Assembly (NCBI GenBank): GCA_019828595.1 | Contig: JAHQRK010000001.1 | Location: 372,001-436,000, forward strand | DNA: 64,000 nt | Direction: 5' to 3' | Source of the DNA: Aphanomyces cochlioides | Lineage: Eukaryota > Oomycota > Saprolegniomycetes > Saprolegniales > Verrucalvaceae | In this document: positions 1-11,927 of the stretch, piece after piece | Layout of the letters: every line of letters begins with the position of its first letter | Position numbering within the stretch: position 1 is the first letter of the stretch | Notes under the pieces: model-generated | What the model saw: the letters and a program-made list of their open reading frames with translations, nothing else | Told to the model about the DNA's origin: nothing | Databases searched by the model: none | Position numbers and translations under genes: made by a program

Positions 1-1151
1 CCGCCATCGAGAGCTTTCAAGTGGGTTACGATGTCCTTGTCGTAGATATTGACGCACAGAAACGCCCAGAGGATGTAGAACAAGGCAACAAAGCCAAGAC
101 TGGCCCATTCGATGATCCGCCACGCATCCCACACGACTGAAATCAAAGTCTTGTCACGGATGCTGCGATAAATAAGGTAAAATTCCTTGGCCAGCGTTAA
201 TACAAACAACAGCCCAACAAAGGCATCGAGGGCAATCGGTCCACCCGACCAATGGCCGTGGTATGGATCTATATTGTTGTCAATGTTAGAAACCAATGCA
301 TTCTGCATTACCTGAAGGCACGGCGCTCATTGTGAACTGCGTGTCAATCGCTCCTCCGTTCTTAAAGAGAACTTTGAGACTTGTGATACACAACACATTG
401 AGCTCGCCGTTAAATGTTGCCACGTTGACGATTAAGGATGTTGTCGACGTATTGATCCAAGTTCCGGACATTTGTTTCGCCTGTAGGATTAAAGAAGCCG
501 TTGCTGCGTCCACAGTGGCGTCGATGTAGACTGGTTCCATGTCGACAGGATGGAGAAAGTCGTGGCAAGTTGGAAAGAGTGTTGCCAAATGCTTATCGGC
601 GTCGCACCGCATCGGGCTGGCTCTGGTTGTTTTGAACTCAACCGCTCCAAGGATTTTGTTGAATCCGTCGATGCGCCGGAGTAAGCTTGCGTCCGTGAAG
701 TTATTGCCATTGTAGTCCGTCGTGACGAAGACACTCGGGACGAATGTATCGAGTAACCACGCAAAGACATCGGCTTGGGTTTGAATGTTTTTGAACTTCA
801 TGGTTGTATTCGGCGTGATAGCATCCTACACACAAGAAATTCCCTCACCAATTCCGACAAGGAGCAATGGAGAGCTACCGTGCCCATCGAAACTAGCGTC
901 GTTTCGAGTCCAACTTCCGCTGGAAACATGTGCTGGATCGGGACGTGGACGAGCGCCGTCCATGCAAAGAGGATGAAAAATGCCATGGGAATCGGCAAGT
1001 AGACAAAATGGAGACGTAGTTCCGCGCGGGCTTTCAGAGCATGGACAGCTTCAGGGAACGATAGTTTGATATCGTCGTCGTTCATGTGCTTCATTTCCTG
1101 GAGGATTTCATTGATAGAAGGTGTGGTAACTGTTGAGGGATTTGATGCCAT
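1..1151 (-). CDS. Polycystin-type cation channel, 5' part (gene runs off the window)
   Basis: Three exons are visible on the minus strand: 1151-879, 825-312 and 268 to the window edge. They are joined by introns of 53 nt (826-878) and 43 nt (269-311, with a CTAAC branch site). The start is the ATG at 1151 (MASNPSTV). Residues ~50-80 form the first membrane segment, followed by a long extracytosolic domain (VFAWLLDTFVPSVFVTTDYNG) as in polycystin/mucolipin channels. After the second intron come DPYHGHWSGGP and at least two hydrophobic helices. Known of the family: six-helix, Ca2+-permeable cation channels of cilia and internal membranes. The pore and C-terminus lie outside the window, so channel function is inferred from the N-terminal half. 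Without the 43-nt intron the frame would stop at 286. Confidence 0.75.
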
Positions 1152-1286
1152 GACGATCAAAACAGAAATGATCTTCGTCGTGCATTGCAAAGAAGAAACT
1201 GCTCATGAAACCGACGTGGGATCGCACAGTACGGAGGATCTGGTTGGATTCACAGGTTACATGTTGATAGCTGGGTATCTTTTTCT

Positions 1287-2552
1287 CTACGCGAGTTCGC
1301 CACAGACAGAGCTGACGCATTGCCATTGCTGCTTGTGGTCTTGCTGCCACATGCGCACCGTGCCATCGTCACCGGTTGATGCCAGCATTGTCCCCGTAAC
1401 GTTCCACTGAACTCGCCACACTTCAAAGGCGCCGTGGTCTTTGGTAGTCACTTGCACTACTTCACTCAGTTCTTGGCGGCTTGGCGAGTTGAGCTTGAGT
1501 TTCCAAATACGAATCGTCCGATCCTTACTAGCTGTCGCTAACCAGTGGCATGATCTTGAAACAAAGTGATCAACAAAGAGTACACGAGAAAGCAGCTACC
1601 TGCCAAGATTTGGAGCCCACGCTACGTCGTGAATGATGTCGGTATGACCAACGAGCTCAGCTATGACGTGCCATTGCCGCGTCGAGTTGTAGCCCCAGAC
1701 TTTTGCAACATTCGAATTGCCTCCCACGAGAATAGTTGGCATATCAAAACGCGACGAGTTCCAAGAAAGACATGTGGCGCCGTCCACATCCGCGAGAAAG
1801 TTCTCCTAAAGGTCAAGAGTAATAGAGCAAGGAGGCTGCCACACGTACGGGAAGGGTCCATTCGGATAAGTTCATTGGATTCGCAGCTTCATACATACGA
1901 ATGTATCCGTCCGCTGAAGCTGTAGCCTAGACAAACCAGTCAGAAACTTAAGCATTGATCCAACGTACCAAGCGAAGACCTAAATGACGCGGGGCAAACT
2001 TGACGTCGTGGACCGATTCTCGCGAGTCAGTCAATGTCGCTTGGAGCGTCCATGGTTGGGACGACAAGGGTCCTGGACCTACACAACTCGGTTATTGGCA
2101 ATTTCATCATACCAGGTACCTTCTCCATGGAATTGAGACGACGAGATAGATGATACGCTGCTTAATGGAAGAGATGGTGGTGGTTTGGACAACGATTCTT
2201 CCCAGACAATGACCGTGCGATCAAACGAGCAAGACGCAACAATCTGTCCAAACTCAGGGTGTGCCCAGGCGACTTTCCACACACTTGCTTGATGTGCAGT
2301 CCATTCAGATTGTACTTGCCACTGCTTGTTGTCGTCCATTTCCCAAATCTATTCATCCTTTGAGTCCACGTTTCGTCCTCAGTCTCCAGAAAGTACCTTA
2401 ATCTTGCGATCGGACGAACATGTCGCCAAGCGCTTACCGTAGAAATCAAAGCTCATGTCGTGGATGAAATCTGCATGCTGCGACGCGAATCGATGGAGCG
2501 ATTTCTACGAGACAACGTTGAGATCATCCTTCCTTCATGACAAGCTTACCAT
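1287..2552 (-). CDS. SEH1: Nucleoporin SEH1 (WD40 beta-propeller)
   Basis: Seven exons: 2552-2550, 2504-2397, 2348-2120, 2078-1969, 1926-1849, 1805-1600 and 1554-1287. Introns are 41-48 nt. The product is 333 aa, close to the usual SEH1 size. WD40 blades are seen in order: [20 protein letters not shown], then [19 protein letters not shown] with [12 protein letters not shown], then [20 protein letters not shown], then [13 protein letters not shown], then [13 protein letters not shown], then [14 protein letters not shown]1 is a scaffold subunit of the Y-shaped nuclear pore subcomplex and of the GATOR2/SEA complex. The first exon is the initiator ATG alone, followed at once by a GT. The gene is divergent from dynamitin, 146 bp away. 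Confidence 0.9.
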
Positions 2553-2698
2553 GTTGCTCCCCGGTCAAAAATAAAAAATGAATGAAAATGAATTTCTATC
2601 TATTTTAAACTTGAACTTTTCTCAAATTGTTTATTTTTTCATTTAATTTAAAATGAAAGCCCCTGATTTTTGTATTTTCCAGCCAAGACAGACTTGCG
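2553..2698. promoter_or_regulatory. Short bidirectional promoter region, SEH1 / dynamitin
   Basis: The 146 bp between the two divergent start codons is AT-rich (runs of A/T around 2570-2650) and must hold both promoters and 5' leaders. An acceptor-like TTTTCCAG lies at 2677-2684. The frame stays open upstream of the dynamitin ATG (codons for D-R-L-A), so a small 5' exon for dynamitin cannot be excluded. No consensus element is claimed. Confidence 0.45.
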
Positions 2699-4041
2699 AT
2701 GGAAGCTCGGCGCATCTTGGAAGAGACTGAGGTCTATGAGACACCAGAAGTCGAAGTATACCCGAATAAGCCGTCTGGCCATCTGTACGCGCATATGGAT
2801 GACGTCTCGATGAAGTCGGAGCTAAATGAGATTGATCGTGCGCCACTTCGACCTGCGGATGCCTTTCACGCCTTTCTCGGCACATCTGCAAAGATCCCAG
2901 GCCAACAAGAGCTCCAAGTGGTCCCGCGTGGTGATCTTGAAACACCCACAATGCGGTACCACCGCTTGCAACAGGAATTGGGCGAACTCGAACGCGATCT
3001 GGAGCTTCTCGAAAATCTGTCAAAGGACTCAACAGATCCGCCAACTTATCGTACCATGCTCCTTGGGCTCAAATCGTTGCAAGCCAACCTGAGTCAATTG
3101 CAATTGAACCCTGTTGGAGCGACGCACGCTGAGCCCCATATCCAAGCCCAACGACAGCTCTCAGCAAAATTGTGGAAAGATATCGAGACATTTCGCCAAG
3201 GTGCAGGGAAAGATTCTGCCGGGGACAAGACACCTGGACTTGTCGTACGTACTCCATTCTCTCCTGTGCCATATTGATCGTCGTACAATTGAACATAGTA
3301 CGAAGTCTTTGCTGTCCAAGAAGAAGATAAGAGCGCTACCTTAAAACTTGCGGCAATCGAACAGCGTGTAGCCCAACTGGAACGTCTTGTGGGCTCTTCC
3401 TTTGAAACCACCTCTTTGGTCCATTCACTTCAAGATGTACATTTCTTTCGTGTACCAAGATCTGGCTTAACTCGCTTTTAGTTGGAAACGCGCATGTCGT
3501 TGTTGAATCCTTCGCAAGTAGAAGCCCTCTCTCAGCGTGTTGCTGCTCTATTGAATGACTTTTCGTCAATTGCCAAGCTTCAAGACACTAATCCCGCCGT
3601 ACAACAATCTATCTTGACGGCCAAAGAAAGCTCGCAGCTGACAGCGATGTATGACCAACTCCAGGTCTTTTCTATTCTTCTCTATTTGACAACATTGTCC
3701 AACTAGGCGGTGAGCACTACTGCTGCAGCCATTCCCGTACTAGTTGACAAGCTAAACAGTCTCAAATCTCTCCATGACGATGCAGCAACCTTCCGGTTCG
3801 TAGATTTCATAACATATTGTTGATTTATTTTCTAGTGACCGCTTGGAGACACTTGAACGCAATACCAACAACTTGAGCGCAATCCTCGACACGGATACAG
3901 CACTCTTGACCAACGTACGTCTTATCTTATCACTTTCCTGACCTTATGTAGATGGAAGCGAACCTGGCAAAGAATTTGGCAGTGTTCCAGTCGAACATGG
4001 AGCAATTGGATCAACGTATGCAGAAGTTACTCAATCCATGA
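2699..4041 (+). CDS. DCTN2: Dynactin subunit 2 (dynamitin, p50)
   Basis: Six exons: 2699-3244, 3299-3436, 3482-3664, 3707-3795, 3836-3914 and 3952-4041. Introns are 37-54 nt and the product is 374 aa. The N-terminus carries the dynamitin signature EEAEVYET-like motif (here EETEVYETPEVEVYPN). The rest is helical with coiled-coil segments, e.g. ELGELERDLELLENL and KLAAIEQRVAQLERLVG. Dynamitin forms the shoulder of dynactin, linking cytoplasmic dynein to cargo. The start at 2699 is the first ATG in frame, but the family N-terminus suggests a few residues could come from an upstream exon. Convergent with EFHB, whose stop is 30 bp downstream. Confidence 0.85.
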
Positions 4042-4071
4042 TTCAAGAAAGCGTCGTGTATTACATGTATC

Positions 4072-5474
4072 TCACAGTTGAGCTTTCCATTGACTCAGTG
4101 CTGCTGGTCCGCTGTCTTTTGCATCCAAGTAATCGTTCAACGCTTCCTGAAAGTCGTGAATGCTCGCTACACCTATGGGCGTATGTTGTGTTCTCATCGT
4201 AGCCCGTCGGTAGACTTGTTCAGCAATGTCGGCAGGCAATGGATACCCAATCTTGCTGAACAAATCGCACAAGAACGACTTGGATCGAGGTATGGCAAAC
4301 TCTGAGTCGCTTACACCAAGCGCCGAGTACTGATTTGGGTATAAAAGCTCATGTGCATTCACGTCATCACCATAATTCTGGACCAAACATCGTGAGCCAA
4401 TAAGTCACGCGATGAGAATCTACCTGGGCGTCAGCAATGGACCGTTTAGATGGAGGAGCAACATCCGATCGAATGCTCGGCACACCAAACGCCCGCTGGT
4501 CGGCAGTTGCATTCATCCAGCCTCGGTTGATGGGCTTTCCGAGATCTGGATCTGGTTGCTGCTCTTCAAAGGAATAGCTGCCATGGATGCAAGTGGCAGC
4601 GTCGGGACCGTCTTTAGACTGTTTGACACCGAAAACATGGTCAGGATCTGGCAAATGGCCGCATCCCAAATTGCGCGGTCTTCCTAGCATGTCCATCGTG
4701 TTCTTCATGTCCTCAACATTCTTCTGTGTGATGACGAGCTTCGACACTTGTTCGTCCATTTCTGGATTCAAGACAGCGCTGACGCCACCACTGTCTTCTT
4801 TCTTCTTGGCGGCTCCGTGCCTTGCCTTGTGCAGATCAAACGGCACGTCGTATTGTCGATTCTTCTGCTCGCCAGGATCACTGCTTCCATGGCTCCGCTT
4901 GTAGAGCGCTTTCGAATCTGGTGTTTCATTAAACTCTGCATAGTAGAGCAGCTCTTTGGCCATGTCGCTGTTGTGTAAGCCAGACGGCGCACCAAAGGTC
5001 GCAGAATGATCGACATTATGTCCTCTGGTGAACGATACGCCAAGCGGTTCTCGCTTGGAGCTCAAGTAGACTGCTTCAAGCTTAGCTTGCGTCAGCAAAG
5101 CATGCTCGGACGGAAATTTCGACGGCAACACATCCTAGCTCGCAGTTACCTCCTTGTGAAGCACAAATTTGGCCTTACCGTGACATGGTCGCTGTTCTTG
5201 GACGTGACACCAAACTTGCGATTAGCATCCAGTTGCTTGATATCGTCAATCAACCCAGGGTGGACAATCCTCGTGCCAGGCTCGGCGAAATACGACTTGC
5301 GGTACTTGCGCACAGCTTCTGGCGTCCCTGGACGGCCTGGAAAGCTCAAACAAGCGGCCGACGACTCATGTGTCGATGGTGCCTGCTTCGTTCCTGCCTT
5401 CTACATAGAAAGTCGTGGAAACCAAAGCATCATCTTTGCGTCGATCGTACCAGCGGAGGCGTCTGCCGGCTCAT
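4072..5474 (-). CDS. EFHB: EF-hand domain family member B (CFAP21), axonemal protein
   Basis: Four exons: 5474-5451, 5400-5179, 5134-4424 and 4377-4072. Introns are 44-50 nt and the product is 420 aa, starting MSRQTPPL. Family hallmarks seen: SFPGRPGTPEAVRKYRKSYF near the start, ATFGAPSGLHNSDMAKELLY, GRPRNLGCGHLPDPDHVFG, and a C-terminal block ELLYPNQYSALGVSDSEF with SKSFLCDLFSKIGYPL, which corresponds to the degenerate EF-hand part. EFHB is a microtubule inner protein of ciliary doublets and has been linked to store-operated Ca2+ signalling in animals. This agrees with a flagellated-zoospore organism. Its start codon lies 92 bp from the first ATG of the divergent DDHD gene. Confidence 0.85.
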
Positions 5475-5566
5475 TCTGTGCTTTGGCTAATTTTGAAACC
5501 GATTGTTGGCGTTTCAACCGTTTCAAAGTCCAATTATCCGGTCGTCCGGATAGATTATCCGAACCG

Positions 5567-7967
5567 ATGTCAGTGTGCAAAATGATGACCGAGTTGGAGA
5601 TCCTCGTGGATAAAGTCTATCAGCATGCAACGACAGCCAAGGAAGTGACGGCGCGTTTGACCGGCACGAGCATCTCAAGGATTGACTCATCTGACGGAAA
5701 GCCATTGGCCAAAGTCGTGGAAGCGCTCCATGACTGCGGCAATTCGATTCAAAAAGCTCTCGATTGGTATTACCAACAAGTGGAACAGGCGGCCAATGAC
5801 GAAGAACAGGACTTTGTCACCGCTGCTGCTACGGTTGCTGCCTCTGCCGATGCCTTGTCTCCTCGAAATGTCCAGGAAGTAGCGCTTGATGAGATACCAT
5901 CGCCGACTGCTGGAAATAGCAACTCAACGCGACGTCCACCTCGACTCGTGCGAGCGAATGCGGGAGTGTACGATGAAACAGACGACGCTCAAAATTCGCC
6001 AACATCTCGGCAATCCGTTGAAGTCGATCCCTACCCAAGTCGAGTACGTTGCCTGCTATCGGCGTCTGTTGACCGATTGGTTTGCCTAGGTTGCTCTCGA
6101 GACTGTCAACCATCTCATGTTTGTCATCCATGGCATTGGTGAACATGCAGATTTCAAAGATGGCCATTGGAACAACGACGAACCACAGAATCAACGCCAA
6201 GGCCACAGCGGCAAGAGTCGTCTGCTGCGGGATCTGTTTCGAACGATGCGGGAAACTTATCTATCAGAGTACGCCCTGTCTCTCATGCTAGCTTTCTCAC
6301 AATCTTCCTCAGAGAAATCCCATTGGCATTAGATATTCAGTCCGTCGAATGGCATGAACAAGTCCACGCGACTGGCGTCGATGCCATCTTTGACGATGTT
6401 TCTCCCGACGGATCCCAAAAGTACTCTTTCAGTCTTGACTCTCTCATGGACGACTCTCGCTAGACTTCGCCAATTCAACAAGCATGCCTTCATGGATCTC
6501 CTCTACTACGCATCGCCGACCTTTGGACAGCTCGTAGTTTCCCACGTGACGGCACAATTGAACGCCAAGTACCAGCGTTTCCTAGCGCAGCATCCAGGTC
6601 GTTTTCTCTTTATCCTCTTGGCTTACTTGCGCTGTCTAGGCTGGTCTGGCCACGTGTCGATCTTTGCACATTCGCTCGGGTCTGTCATTGCATACGACAT
6701 TCTCACGCATGAGCGCGACCAAGTCTCGGCAAATGGCATTTCATTCCCAGGTTTGGATTTCCCCGTCGAGTTTTTCTTTGCCGCCGGCTCGCCAGTGCCC
6801 ATCATGGCATTATCCCGAGGCCATGTCGGACACAATATCTCGTCGTCGTCATCTTTTCTCAAAGGCTTTCCACGACCGCAATGCGCCCATTACTTCAATT
6901 TCATCCAGCCATCCGATCCGATTTCTTACCGCGTCGAGCCTCTCCTCATGGAAAATGCGCCGTCCCCGGCTGCGCTTCCACTTGTACTGCTCTCGCATCA
7001 CTTGTAGAACTAACTTTAGCTGCGCTTGTAGGTTGATATGTATCCCAAGCAGTCTTTTGCTGAAATGATTGCAATGATCGACCATCTCTCGACGCGCGTC
7101 GACTTGTATACGAAGCGCCAAGGACGAGAAGGAACCATGCTTGAGTTGGCATACGCTCCACTTTCGCATAAATCGTACTGGTCGTCGCCGGAGCTTGTTC
7201 TCTTTGTGCTTGCCCAGCTCTGCCACCCAGTCACTGACATCTTGCAGCGATATACCGCCGCTGAGAAGCCGCTGCCTTCTCTCTTGCCGCGCCGTTTTGT
7301 TCGATTTACACCGCACAAGAAGATGACGTTGGCTACCAAAGCCCTCGTACGAGATCCATCGACCGCGACATGGCATGCTCAAACCGTCCTGCTCGGATCC
7401 AAGCATTTGTACAACGTTGCAGCTATCCGAGACTTGGCTTGCACTAAGCAGTGGTCAATTCCCATTACGCCTCAAACGATCGTCGCTGCAACGGATGAAA
7501 CGTCGTTCAAAGTCACGACAGACGGGGCGTCGGCGATATTAAGTGCTTCGACGGAAATCTTGCGCGACGAATGGATCAATGCCATCCAACAAAGGATTGC
7601 TGCCAAGACCAAAGGAGGAAATGGTGGCGTTTGTGTCGATGGACTTGAATTGCCACCAGGCCGGTCGATCGATTACTTTGGTGCGGTCAAGACGAGCATG
7701 TTGACGTATGGATGGTCAAAACCGAAATGGGTCGTCTTGACGAAGACCCAATTGACGTGCTTTGACGCCTGTCCTGTCGTCGAGCGATGGTGGCAATTCG
7801 CCGTCACGACTGTCTTTGTCCAACAAGCGCATTTTCAATTTCGTTTTGTCAGTCCTGATGGCACTGCATTCATGTTCAGACTGTCAGATCTCGCGACGTT
7901 CAACAAGTGGATGGTCGCGATCCAGGATTCCAAGCATTGTAACATGACCATCGAAGACCACGCCTAA
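5567..7967 (+). CDS. DDHD-type lipase with C-terminal PH domain, paralogue 1
   Basis: Six exons with introns of 42-48 nt; 725 aa. The N-terminal ~130 residues are helical and acidic. Then VNHLMFVIHGIGEHADF opens the alpha/beta-hydrolase part. The nucleophile elbow is FAHSLGSVIAYDILTH (nt ~6663). The DDHD block follows: FFAAGSPVPIMALSRG and FNFIQPSDPISYRVEPLL. The last ~110 residues resemble a PH domain (KWVVLTKTQLTCFDACPVV...FNKWMVAIQ). Known family: intracellular PA-preferring phospholipase A1 enzymes (DDHD1/2, SEC23IP) acting on phosphatidic acid or neutral lipids in secretory and mitochondrial membranes. The elbow has A instead of the first G of GxSxG. Either ATG 5567 or the pair at 5582/5585 may start the protein. 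Confidence 0.85.
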
Positions 7968-8075
7968 GGCCTTATTGTTGTGTAATTCACCCCAATTTCT
8001 CGTCATTCTTCTTTCAGTTTCCACGCATTTGTCCATTGGCGTCGTGTATGCGTTGCATCGTCGTTGGTTTGAACA

Positions 8076-8151
8076 TTTAGGGGTGCAGGGGTTACTGATG
8101 GGGTTTGAATGGAATGGGGAGCAGTGGTTTACTGATTAGGGGTGTAGGGGT
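8076..8151. repeat. G-rich block with G4 potential, telomere-like units
   Basis: On the + strand there are six runs of GGGG, including TTTAGGGGTGCAGGGGTTA at 8076-8094, a GGGG at 8100-8103, and ATTAGGGGTGTAGGGGTTA near 8135-8153. The 19-bp motif at 8076-8094 occurs as a perfect reverse complement at 24882-24900. The rest of 7968-8566 shows no gene. It must contain the promoter and leader of the next DDHD gene. Confidence 0.6.
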
Positions 8152-8566
8152 TATATACTGGTAACGGACATGTTTGGTCTTGAAAAAGCGGGGACGAGGA
8201 CAGAAGTGGATCGCAAGGAATCGTTGCGTATGATGTTTGTGAGGCCAGGTGCAGATTAAATGCTGGTTACCTCGAGGAAAGTCTTTGAAGTTTATGCGGG
8301 ATGAGAACAAGCAGTCAGTGTCGACTCATCGTTTGATATGATTACGATGCCGTCGACGTACATCAACGTGACTGGGAAACTTGATGGGGCGAACTGAGGA
8401 AGATACGCTTTTGGAAGAGAAAGCCATGAATCATTGCATCGTTATCGTGGCTGCCATGGATGTCATGTGTTGGTTTTACAACCAGGGCACAATGGGTGAC
8501 ACCCAATCGAATCCACATTGTCGACGAGACACAAATACGCGATCATTTTTTACTTCCCCACAAGTC

Positions 8567-10910
8567 ATGGTGGCCGTCAGCGATCGAGTACGTTTGCCGC
8601 GCTCAACGATCGATGAATTCATGGCACTCGTCGAGCAAATCTCTCACTCAGCACATCAAGTCAAGCGTATGTCGCTCGCGCTTGCTGCAAAATCGTCCGC
8701 GAATCCAGAAGATGACGTTCAAGTCATGCGATCATCGCTCGATGAAGCAACAATGACGTTGGAAGATTGCTCACAAGCTGTTCATCGAGCTTTGGATGTG
8801 GTCAAAATGCTCTCTGACGTTGCTCCTGATTTGCTTGAACGCGATTCAAGCAGCGACGAATCTATCCGGGACGACGACAACAATATTGCATCTAGCTCGC
8901 TCTCCGCCTCGACTGAATCTGACGATGACGATGATGAAAATGACAATGACGACAACAACAGCGACTTGCATTCTCTCCACCATTGCGAAAGCACGCATCA
9001 ATCACACCGTCCGTCCGTCTCGGAACGTTCATCAACGGTCAATGATCTCCCAAAAGAGGTACCCTTGAGATCGTCCTCAGTTGATTGATGCACTCTTTCT
9101 TGTAGCTCCAGCTGGAAACGATGCATCATCTTCTCTTTGTCGTCCATGGCATTGGTGAGCATGAGGACTTCAAACAAGGCTATGCTGGCGACAGCGGAGA
9201 CTACCCGACGCTCAAATCCATCTTTCGAACGCTTCAAACGACTCTATTTCGGTGCGTCTGTGACTTGTTGCATTTCCAGATTCACGATGGTCTTCTAGGG
9301 ATGTGCCGCTCGTCTTGGACTTGGAATCGATTGAATGGCATGATGCGTTGCATAAACCGACGGGCGTGGATTCTGTCTTTGACATGATTGCACCACATGG
9401 ATCCAAGCTCATTCGAGGTTTCAACAAGCGTGCCTTTATGGATCTGCTCTATTATTCCGCTCCTGCTTTTGGCCAAGTGATCATAGATGCTGTCACGAAT
9501 CAGCTCAACGAGAAGTACCGCGCATTTCGCGCCGCGCGACCTGATTGGAATGGGAAAGTCTCGATTTTTGCGCATTCTCTCGGCACGATCATCGCGTACG
9601 ACATCATGACGCACCGTCGCGACGAATGCGACCATGGTATTACGTATCGTGGGCTCGATTTCACTGTCGACAATTTCTTTGCCACTGGATCGCCTGTTCC
9701 GGTTATGGTTCTGGCTCGCGGTGATGTTGATCTCGACAACAATGGTATATTCACCCCTGGAATCCGACTTCCACAATGCCAAACGTACGTGAACGTCGTC
9801 CATCCTTCCGACCCGATCGCATATCGCGTGGAACCGCTCTTGTATCCTATCTCGAAGCATGCCCCGTCTCCATCTGTCTCGCTTGTGTCGGCATCTCGAT
9901 GCCGCCGAGACAAGATGACGTTTCCAGACATCCTGGCCTTGTATGACGACTTGATGCGTCCTGTTGCTTCAGGTGGAGGTGCTCCACGGTACGACTTTGA
10001 AATGCGGCGATACCGTCAAGAAGGTTTTCTTGAATTGGCAAATGCCCCTGCTGCTCATGCGACGTACTGGGCGTCCGAAGATGTTGTCCTCTTCTCGCTG
10101 CTACATATCTGCCGTCCAGTCGCGGACATCCTTCGCCAGTACAAAGCGCAAGGAGTATCGATGCCAGCTCTGTCAAGTCGATCCATTCGATCGCTCACGC
10201 CGTCGACACACGTCACTTTCGCAACATCCGTGAGCGTCAAGCACCACGTTGCATGGCACCACTCGCGCGTCCTCTTGGCGGATTCCTCCCATTTGTATGT
10301 TGTGCGGAAACTAAAGAATGGCGTGGCGTGCAAGAAGCGATGGAGTTTGCAGCTCTCGTCGCACTCGAAGATCCATATCGTGGACGCATTGTGCTTTACG
10401 ATTCAAGATCACGTTCACGAGAATTGCAAGGAACACTTCCTGTTTCGTCGCATGAGCGACAATGCTGAGCAAACCAAGACTTTGACCGTCTCAACGCATG
10501 AACGCCGCAACGAATGGCTCTTGGCCATCCAAGATTCCATCGCGTCTTCGTCTACCCACAAGCAAAAGAGTGTGAACGAAATTGACATGCATGATCTCGA
10601 CTTGCCCAGCCGCTACTGGTCCATCGAGTACTTTGGAGCTCGCAAGACGGGGCATGCCAAGGAAAGCAAAGCGCGTCGATGGCTTGTGCTTTCGCGACAC
10701 GGCACGCTCGACTGCTACGAGGCGGATCCGATCCTCGAGACGCTCTTTGCATTCACCATCGCCGACACGACCGTCCGTCACACTCCAAGCAAGAATCTCC
10801 TGCGTGTTTCGTCCCACACAGGCATCCATCTCGACATCCAAGCCAAACACGTCGATCGCATTGCGTCTGCATTGAACCGCCGCGGTGCTGTCGTCGTTGG
10901 TCAAGACTAA
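8567..10910 (+). CDS. DDHD-type lipase with C-terminal PH domain, paralogue 2
   Basis: Three exons (8567-9058, 9106-9251, 9299-10910) with two 47-nt introns; 749 aa. It keeps the first two intron sites of paralogues 1, 3 and 4 but has lost the later ones. The N-terminal region carries an acidic low-complexity run (S/D/E/N-rich, nt ~8840-8960). The lipase core shows LLFVVHGIGEHEDF, the elbow FAHSLGTIIAYDIMTH, then FFATGSPVPVMVLARGDVD and VVHPSDPIAYRVEPLL. The C-terminus is a PH-like domain (RRWLVLSRHGTLDCYEADP). Membrane phospholipase of the PA-PLA1 family by homology; substrate not deducible. The upstream ORF from 8381 is in frame, but the conserved N-terminus begins at ATG 8567. Confidence 0.85.
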
Positions 10911-10931
10911 TATGATTGATCTATTTGTTCG

Positions 10932-11927
10932 TCACGCAGCTTGTGCCATCGCTCGATTACTGGGATGCAGAACATCCAAAACTGTTGGGTCGGCGTGGAG
11001 TTTCTGCGCGAGAGACCATGCCGTGTCGCCTTGGCGGGTAAGCGCGTGAACACTTTCTGGATATGCTTGGACGAGCTTCCCAAGCCGTCGCGCGCTTGCA
11101 TGATGCGTGACGGCGATGTGCAATGGAAGCATGCCGGCGTTGTTCTTGATGCGGACGCTGTCGCAGCACAGATGAACGAGCCATTCGAACAGCTCGAATG
11201 GCGCTTTGAGCGTGGCTTGAACGACTAGATACGACTTGTCCTCAATGATATCATCGAGTGTTGGATCTTGAAGGGCCATGCGCCGTCCGAGTTCACGCCA
11301 ATCCACCATTGAGGATTCTTCAGCCTTCAGTTCTGATCGAAGCATCACAGGAGATGCGCTATACAGTGGAACAGACGAGGATGAATGCCGCCGCGACTTT
11401 GATCGATTTGAACGCACATTTGCAGCTCCCAGCGTTGGTATTGAGGTGTTTGTCGTCTTGAGCACATGTCCGACGAGGATGTTGCCCCACACATGAACGT
11501 TGTGTGCAGCATGTGCGGTTTGGCCGTCAGCGCGCTTAAGAGCTTGAGTGTCCATGGGGAGATGCTCGAAGTAGATCAAATACGGCGTATGTCCTGACGG
11601 AATCGCAATCATTGTGCTCTGTGGAAAGGATTCAACGAGTCGCTGGACGCGCGCAACGGATGCTCCAGCCATGAGTGCAAGGTGGATGGGGAGGAAGCCT
11701 CCATTCGAGAAAAGACGGACCCCTTGTGGAAAGACGCGGATGAGATATTCGAGCAATCCGATCGGAATGTTCGCTTCCGTGACAGCCCAATGCAGGACAT
11801 GCATGCCGTACTCGTCCGTCGCTTCAACGGCGTCCTGTGATGCTTTGTCCATCGCTTTCCGCAGTCCGCCCCAGTCGCATATCTTGGCGAGGCGGAGAAG
11901 CGGCAACGGTTGCTGCGATTGATTCAT
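10932..11927 (-). CDS. Ankyrin-repeat protein
   Basis: Single exon, 331 aa, ending 21 bp from the convergent DDHD paralogue 2. Degenerate ankyrin repeats are visible: DEYGMHVLHWAVTEANIPIG, then NGGFLPIHLALMAGASVARV, a middle linker rich in S/R, then SYLVVQATLKAPFELFEWLV and NAGMLPLHIAVTHHASARRL. The spacing (cell position, consequence for the next layer, PESV/PQGV turns) is the ankyrin style common in oomycete proteins. The first half is clearly related to the ankyrin part of the FYVE protein at 53.4-54.5 kb (shared YGM..LHWA, LLE.L...P.GV and LP.H.A patterns), but this one has no FYVE domain. Likely a protein-interaction adaptor; partner unknown. Confidence 0.75.
   Translation of the reverse strand: MNQSQQPLPLLRLAKICDWGGLRKAMDKASQDAVEATDEYGMHVLHWAVTEANIPIGLLEYLIRVFPQGVRLFSNGGFLPIHLALMAGASVARVQRLVESFPQSTMIAIPSGHTPYLIYFEHLPMDTQALKRADGQTAHAAHNVHVWGNILVGHVLKTTNTSIPTLGAANVRSNRSKSRRHSSSSVPLYSASPVMLRSELKAEESSMVDWRELGRRMALQDPTLDDIIEDKSYLVVQATLKAPFELFEWLVHLCCDSVRIKNNAGMLPLHIAVTHHASARRLGKLVQAYPESVHALTRQGDTAWSLAQKLHADPTVLDVLHPSNRAMAQAA

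Noticed and set aside
269..293. 25-nt intron in the polycystin gene
   Set aside because: A 43-nt intron (269-311, GTAATG donor and CTAAC branch site) gives a better frame and size.
5006..5566. Upstream extension of DDHD paralogue 1 (no ATG, from CTG/TTG)
   Set aside because: This part is antisense to EFHB, and conserved sequence of the DDHD family begins only at the ATGs near 5567-5585.
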